In this document: positions 14,198 through 17,727 of the stretch, in pieces | How positions within the stretch are numbered: position 1 is the first letter of the stretch | How the letters are laid out: every line of letters starts with the position of its first letter | Assembly (NCBI GenBank): GCA_964616405.1 | Contig: CAZTRE010000022.1 | Location: forward strand, 1 to 17,727 | Direction of reading: 5' to 3' | DNA from: JAEDES01 sp964616405 | GTDB lineage: Bacteria; Bacillota_I; Bacilli_A; RF39; UBA660 | DNA: 17,727 nucleotides | Made by a program: the position numbers and the translations under genes | Notes under the pieces: model-generated | The model's database searches: none | What the model was told of the DNA's origin: nothing | The model's input: only the letters and a program-made list of their open reading frames with translations

Positions 14198-14930
14198 ATA
14201 TATTGAAATAAATCCATTAGTTTATCTTTTTGCTTGTCTTGCTATTTTAACAGCTTCATTTATTCCATTCATCGTAATTTCAATATTAATAATTTTTCAT
14301 GAATTAGGACACTTTTTAATAGCCATACTATTTAAAGTAGAGGTAGATAAAATTTATCTTTATCCTTTAGGAGGTATTTCTAAGTTTAATTTAGCTTTAA
14401 ACGAAAAACCAATTAAAGAACTTCTAATCCTTTTAGCGGGTCCCGTTTTTCAACAATTAACCTATTATCTACTATTATTAATAATGCCGCATTATACGTC
14501 CTTTATTACAATGTATCATTATGGCATTTTAATTTTTAATTTATTACCAATCTATCCCTTGGATGGTGGAAAATTATTGAATTTACTTTTAGCTACTAAA
14601 CTTCCTTATAAATCAAGTTTAATATTAACGATACGAATTAGTTATTTAGTAACACTAATTTACTTTTTAATTAATTTATCCAATCTAAAATTAAATGTTT
14701 TATTAATAACAACATTTCTTACTCTAAAAATAAAAGACAAAGAAAGGAAGATAAATGTTTCATATGAAAAATTTTTACTAGAAAGATATCTAAATAATTA
14801 CTCCTTCAAAGAGAGTAAATTGATTAATGATAAAAATAAATTTTATAAAAATAGGCGTCATTTAATCAAGGAAAATGATGATTATTACTTGGAAAAAGAG
14901 TATCTTGCGAAAAAATACAAAAAATTATAA
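14178..14930 (+). CDS. SpoIVFB-like M50 intramembrane metalloprotease with no canonical start codon
   Basis: A site-2-type zinc protease. The frame is open from ATT at 14178 (preceded by TAA at 14175) to TAA at 14928-14930, at most 250 codons. Counting from 14178, the zinc motif HELGH is at 41-45 and the second motif NLLPIYPLDGG ends at 131 (D129), with LLERYL in the C-terminal cytoplasmic part, all as in SpoIVFB. In the Bacillus protein the first histidine is residue 43 and the Asp 137, so almost nothing is missing at the N-terminus. Between 14178 and HELGH there is no ATG, GTG or TTG. Starting at the first ATG (14484) would remove the active site. An ATT (14178) or ATA (14181 or 14190) start, coupled to the end of the SpoIVFA-like gene (20-bp overlap from 14178), is the best reading. 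The likely substrate is a membrane-tethered regulator; pro-sigma-K is the known Bacillus substrate. Confidence 0.85.
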   Translation: MIKTISKYIEINPLVYLFACLAILTASFIPFIVISILIIFHELGHFLIAILFKVEVDKIYLYPLGGISKFNLALNEKPIKELLILLAGPVFQQLTYYLLLLIMPHYTSFITMYHYGILIFNLLPIYPLDGGKLLNLLLATKLPYKSSLILTIRISYLVTLIYFLINLSNLKLNVLLITTFLTLKIKDKERKINVSYEKFLLERYLNNYSFKESKLINDKNKFYKNRRHLIKENDDYYLEKEYLAKKYKKL

Positions 14931-14937
14931 AAATGTG

Positions 14938-14966
14938 TTGACAATAAAATATCACTATGCTAAAAT
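14938..14966 (+). promoter_or_regulatory. Promoter of tRNA-Ala
   Basis: Consensus -35 TTGACA (14938-14943), a 17-bp spacer and extended -10 TGCTAAAAT (14958-14966). It starts 8 bp after the M50 stop codon. The expected transcript start is near 14973, about 27 nt before the tRNA. Confidence 0.9.
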
Positions 14967-14999
14967 CAAATTACTGACTGCGAAAAAACGGTTAGTTAT

Positions 15000-15075
15000 G
15001 GGGCATTAGCTCAGCTGGGAGAGCGCCACGTTTGCACCGTGGAGGTCAGCGGTTCGATCCCGCTATGCTCCACCA
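15000..15075 (+). tRNA. tRNA-Ala (anticodon TGC)
   Basis: A complete 76-nt cloverleaf. The acceptor GGGGCAT pairs with ATGCTCC, including the G3-U70 wobble that marks alanine tRNAs. The D arm contains AGCTCAGCTGGGAGAGC. The anticodon stem CCACG/CGTGG encloses loop TTTGCAC, with anticodon TGC. The T arm is CAGCG, TTCGATC, CGCTA-like, and CCA is encoded at 15073-15075. Confidence 0.97.
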
Positions 15076-15085
15076 TATTGAAATT

Positions 15086-15108
15086 AACCTTGAGAAATCA
15101 AGGTTTTT
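15086..15108 (+). terminator. Intrinsic terminator of tRNA-Ala
   Basis: AACCTTGA (15086-15093), a GAAA tetraloop and TCAAGGTT (15098-15105), then Ts to 15108. A second 8-bp hairpin (TTTGCTTT at 15111-15118, AAAGCAAA at 15125-15132) follows without a T tract; its role is unclear. Confidence 0.9.
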
Positions 15109-15245
15109 ATTTTGCTTTGTGATAAAAGCAAATCTTATGAATAGCAAATGTCAAATTTTACATTCCACCTTAGTAAAAAAGCAAAAAAAATCTACGGTAA
15201 AAATTATTCGTGATATACTAACTCTAGAAAGATAGGGGTGAAATT

Positions 15246-16232
15246 ATGCAACTTGTATTATTGTTCTTAGCAATAATTCCTATAATAGTTATCCTAACAT
15301 ACATATATCGTAAAGATAAAAATAAAGAGCCAGGAAAATTGTTAGTATTGTTATTTTTAATGGGAATTGTTTCCTGCTTTATGGTCCTAGGTGTATCAGA
15401 GTTAATTTACTTAATTTTTCCATTTATGTCTGAAGGATCTGAATATATGAATTTCTTTGAAGTAATGGCCTACGCTTTTATTGGTGTAGCCTTAGTTGAA
15501 GAATTTTGTAAATTCTTTATGTCATATCTATTTTCATACAAAAATAAAGCCTACGATGAGGTTTATGATGGAATAGTTTATACCGTTTTTGTATCACTTG
15601 GATTTGCTTTCTTTGAAAATCTTTTATATGTATTTACTAACCAATCCGTTACAGTTGGAATCGCAAGAGGTATCTTAGCCGTCCCAGGCCATGCCTGCGA
15701 TGCCGTTTTTATGGGATACTATTTAAGTGTTGCTAAAGTTTATTCTCAACGAAAACAAAAAAGCTTAGAACGAAAAAATTTATTTTTAAGTGTCTTGGCA
15801 CCAACAATTCTTCATGGTATTTATGATTTTTGTTTATTCACTGAACAGAACGTCTTTATAATATTATTTTTAATATTTGTTGTGTTTTTGTATATTGGCG
15901 CAATAAAGAAAATAAAACAATTATCAGGACAAAATAATCAACAAAAGCAATCAACTGTAGTAAACAATTATCAAAGTAATAGTGTGCCTATACCACCACG
16001 ACCAGAACCAAAAAATAATGGGGGATTTGTTCAAATGGCCCCTGAACTACCAACGCATTCTTCTCAAAATAATTTGATGTCTCCGCCAAATAGCTCACCT
16101 GTTCAAAATACTAATTTTCAACAAAATGGATATGTAAATATGAATAGTAATCAAACAGACAAATTTTGTGCAACATGTGGAAGCCCAGTAACAGGACAAT
16201 TCTGTGGAAAATGTGGTTCAAAACAGAGCTAA
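15246..16232 (+). CDS. prsW: PrsW-family intramembrane protease with zinc-ribbon tail
   Basis: 328 residues. The first 225 form about seven to eight membrane helices with the PrsW signature: YRKDKNKEP (21-29), VEEFCK (84-89, E85/E86), FAFFENLLY (120-128, E124), H149 in PGHACDAVFMGYY, and H190/D194 in HGIYDF. PrsW is the first protease cutting anti-sigma factor RsiW in Bacillus; homologues belong to the CAAX-protease/APH-1-like glutamic fold. A Gln/Asn/Pro-rich linker (about 228-305) then leads to a zinc ribbon, FCATCG (307-312) and FCGKCG (319-324). Bacillus PrsW lacks this tail. No sigma or anti-sigma gene is in the window, so the substrate is unknown. The start has GATAGGGGTG 7 nt upstream. 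A terminator hairpin overlaps the stop. It is convergent with the SEDS gene. Confidence 0.9.
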   Translation: MQLVLLFLAIIPIIVILTYIYRKDKNKEPGKLLVLLFLMGIVSCFMVLGVSELIYLIFPFMSEGSEYMNFFEVMAYAFIGVALVEEFCKFFMSYLFSYKNKAYDEVYDGIVYTVFVSLGFAFFENLLYVFTNQSVTVGIARGILAVPGHACDAVFMGYYLSVAKVYSQRKQKSLERKNLFLSVLAPTILHGIYDFCLFTEQNVFIILFLIFVVFLYIGAIKKIKQLSGQNNQQKQSTVVNNYQSNSVPIPPRPEPKNNGGFVQMAPELPTHSSQNNLMSPPNSSPVQNTNFQQNGYVNMNSNQTDKFCATCGSPVTGQFCGKCGSKQS

Positions 16233-16243
16233 GGCTCTGTTTT
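16220..16243. terminator. Bidirectional terminator between prsW and the SEDS gene
   Basis: AAAACAGAGC (16220-16229) and GCTCTGTTTT (16234-16243) form a perfect 10-bp stem around loop TAAG, whose first three bases are the prsW stop codon. Both strands end in four Ts, and the convergent gene's stop begins at 16244 on its own strand, so one element probably serves both genes. Confidence 0.85.
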
Positions 16244-17360
16244 ATTTGTATATACGTTCTTTATCAGATGCAATATTTATAATAATTCCAATAATAATCA
16301 TATAAGAAATTAAACTAGAACCACCATACGATATAAAAGGTAGTGTAATGCCCGTAATTGGCAGTAGTCCAAGCGTCATTCCGATATTTTGAATTTGTTG
16401 GAATAAAAGCATTCCCAAAATACCAGCTAAAATGTATTTACTTTGATTATTATTCTTTTTTTTCATCAAACTAATAATATAGTAATCAAAAAATATAAAT
16501 AATGAAAGTAATAGACCAACGCCAATTAAACCAAAATTAGAAGCAAAGACAGCAAAAATAAAATCCGTTGACGCTTCCGGAAAATAAATAGGTGTCTTTT
16601 TAAACCCATGCCCAAATAATCCACTAGAACCAATTGCACTAATAGCATTTTCAAGTTGTAGCCCAACTCCATCTTTCCACATAAAAAGTCTTTCTAATCG
16701 ATAGTAAAACGATGTTCCAAATATATCTACAAACATTTTTTCATTGCCAAAATAAATACCGCCAACAGTACTTAATATTAATAAAATTATTCCTAGGGCA
16801 ATTAAAAACCATCTAATATGAATACCAGACATAAACATCATCGTTGTATAAATAATTAAATAAATAATTACTGCACCAGTATCGGGTTGTAAGAAAGTTA
16901 AAAATGCCGGAATCAAAACAATTACTAAAGTTTTTAAAATAAATGCAAATTCTTCTTTTAGAGTAGGGGGATTTTTTTCTTTTCTAAACTTATATATTAA
17001 ATTTCCCAGACCTAACATTATAAATAATTTCATAAATTCACTAGGTTGAACACTACCAATTCCAGGAATTACAAACCAGCATTTACTATTATTAATTGGT
17101 GTACCAAAAATAAGAAGTAATATTAGTGATATAACTCCTATACCATAAAGTACCCACGTCATCCGATATAAAAAATCATTTCCAAATTTATGAACAATAT
17201 AAATTACAATACCACCAATAATATACCAAACTGCCTGCTTTAAAACTAAATTTCCCAAATCTTTGGAAGTATACATTGCCGCTCCAGAAATTGAAAGTAA
17301 ACTAATTATAAAAAACGCTCCAACAAACCATAAAATATTAGTATCAAGTTTTGTCTTCAT
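16242..17360 (-). CDS. rodA: RodA/FtsW-family SEDS peptidoglycan polymerase
   Basis: 372 residues with about ten membrane helices. SEDS proteins polymerise lipid II into glycan strands together with a class B PBP: RodA for elongation, FtsW for division, SpoVE in sporulation. Diagnostic segments in order: GSVQPSEFMKLFIM (about 100-113), LQPDTGAVIIY in the middle, GLQLENAISAIGSSGLFGHG in the large outer loop, PEASTDFIFAVFASNFG and the C-terminal PFISYGGSSLISYM. The compact N-terminus without a long cytoplasmic head, and MreC/MreD in the same window, favour RodA, but the subfamily cannot be settled from motifs alone. The ribosome binding site is AGGTGAT. It stands alone on the minus strand, divergent from the last gene. 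No partner PBP is in the window. Confidence 0.92.
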   Translation of the reverse strand: MKTKLDTNILWFVGAFFIISLLSISGAAMYTSKDLGNLVLKQAVWYIIGGIVIYIVHKFGNDFLYRMTWVLYGIGVISLILLLIFGTPINNSKCWFVIPGIGSVQPSEFMKLFIMLGLGNLIYKFRKEKNPPTLKEEFAFILKTLVIVLIPAFLTFLQPDTGAVIIYLIIYTTMMFMSGIHIRWFLIALGIILLILSTVGGIYFGNEKMFVDIFGTSFYYRLERLFMWKDGVGLQLENAISAIGSSGLFGHGFKKTPIYFPEASTDFIFAVFASNFGLIGVGLLLSLFIFFDYYIISLMKKKNNNQSKYILAGILGMLLFQQIQNIGMTLGLLPITGITLPFISYGGSSLISYMIIIGIIINIASDKERIYK

Positions 17361-17390
17361 TTATATCACCTAATACTATTATGTAACTCT

Positions 17391-17420
17391 TTGACTAAAA
17401 TTAATAAAAAAACATAAAAT
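17391..17420 (+). promoter_or_regulatory. Possible promoter of the last, partial gene
   Basis: -35 TTGACT (17391-17396), an 18-bp spacer and -10 TAAAAT (17415-17420). Transcription would then start near 17427, inside the ribosome binding site AGAGGAG, giving a leader of only about 11 nt. Either the leader is unusually short or the true promoter lies further upstream. Confidence 0.45.
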
Positions 17421-17437
17421 GTATAGAGGAGATAAAT

Positions 17438-17727
17438 ATGAAAAAATTACCTAAAATTTATCAAGGCGACTTTGATAAAAAAATAAATAATAATAAAAGC
17501 GCTTGTTATCTAGATATCAGTGAAGAATCGACCATAAAACCTCAAGACAATATCGATGTTCTAGAAACAATAACAGAATTATTTTCTGGACTAGGCCATG
17601 CCTATAATATTCCTTTAATAATTACGACTAAAGATAAAGTATATAATACAAGTCTTATTGCGAAAACCAAAAAGCATGTTGTCACTCTTGATAATGAAGT
17701 TATTCAAATAGCAGATATTATTTCAAT
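17438..17727 (+). CDS. Unrecognised protein, N-terminal part (runs off the window)
   Basis: 96 complete codons are visible from ATG 17438, with a good ribosome binding site (AGAGGAG, 7 nt spacing). The protein is soluble and starts MKKLPKIYQGDF. Its first 45 residues look loosely structured. From about residue 46 there is a helix (VLETITELFSGLGHAY) followed by alternating hydrophobic strands (IPLIITTKDKVYNTSLIAKT, then HVVTLDNEVIQIADIIS). That strand pattern is reminiscent of a small SH3- or Sm-like beta barrel, which is only a guess. I do not recognise the family. It is divergent from the SEDS gene, and the 3' end is outside the window. Confidence 0.75.
   Translation, partial: MKKLPKIYQGDFDKKINNNKSACYLDISEESTIKPQDNIDVLETITELFSGLGHAYNIPLIITTKDKVYNTSLIAKTKKHVVTLDNEVIQIADIIS

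Noticed and set aside
14175..14200. Programmed frameshift joining the SpoIVFA-like and M50 genes
   Set aside because: A +1 shift would be needed and there is no slippery codon or stimulatory structure. The upstream protein has a complete, family-typical end, so a separate start is simpler.
14484..14930. M50 gene as a 148-residue pseudogene fragment starting at ATG 14484
   Set aside because: The same frame is open for another 306 bp upstream and encodes the intact HELGH region and N-terminal helices, so the gene is not truncated.
15032..15235. Open frame of 67 codons starting inside tRNA-Ala
   Set aside because: It begins within the tRNA gene, runs through the terminator hairpin, has no ribosome binding site and no recognisable protein pattern.
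1..17727. CRISPR array, insertion sequence, prophage or multi-gene defence island
   Set aside because: No regularly spaced repeats, transposase, integrase or phage genes were seen; the single nuclease gene has no partner in the window.

Overview
The window is AT-rich DNA from a low-GC, Gram-positive-type bacterium. It has valine T-box control of valS, strong GGAGG-type ribosome binding sites, CCA-encoding tRNA genes and a Bacillus-like gene order around mreCD. TGA is used as a stop (radC and mreC both end in ATGA overlaps), so this is not a Mycoplasma-type genetic code. The most likely source is an uncultured or poorly studied Bacilli/Erysipelotrichia/RF39-like lineage; that placement is inference.

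Layout. Positions 1-110 hold the 3' part of tRNA-Pro(TGG) and its terminator. Next, on the minus strand, is a lone MvaI/BcnI-type restriction endonuclease. A D,D-carboxypeptidase (plus strand) converges on, and overlaps by 115 bp, a membrane-anchored metallophosphoesterase (minus strand). Then come a membrane-anchored cyclophilin, an ABC exporter half-transporter, and valS behind a complete T-box leader with a clear promoter. An 808-residue many-spanning membrane protein with a C-terminal zinc ribbon follows.

Positions 11147-14930 form one compact operon-like block: a SPOR-like protein, radC, mreC, mreD, a SpoIVFA-like degenerate LytM/M23 protein and a SpoIVFB-like M50 intramembrane protease. 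This matches the Bacillus order spoIIB-(maf)-radC-mreB-mreC-mreD-minC-minD-spoIVFA-spoIVFB, with mreB and minCD absent from the locus. The M50 gene has no ATG, GTG or TTG codon anywhere upstream of its HELGH motif, so it needs an unusual start (ATT or ATA) or some other way in.

After this come tRNA-Ala(TGC) with its own promoter and terminator, a PrsW-like intramembrane protease with a zinc-ribbon tail, a RodA/FtsW-family (SEDS) protein on the minus strand, and the start of an unrecognised gene cut by the window edge.

Functionally the window is dominated by envelope work: peptidoglycan trimming (DacF-like), elongation machinery (MreC, MreD, a SEDS protein), extracytoplasmic folding (cyclophilin) and two different intramembrane proteases. 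The best candidates for new biology are the retained SpoIIB/SpoIVFA/SpoIVFB-type set inside the mre operon, the apparent non-canonical starts, and the two unrelated membrane proteins carrying C-terminal zinc ribbons. I see no phage, transposon, CRISPR array or complete defence island.
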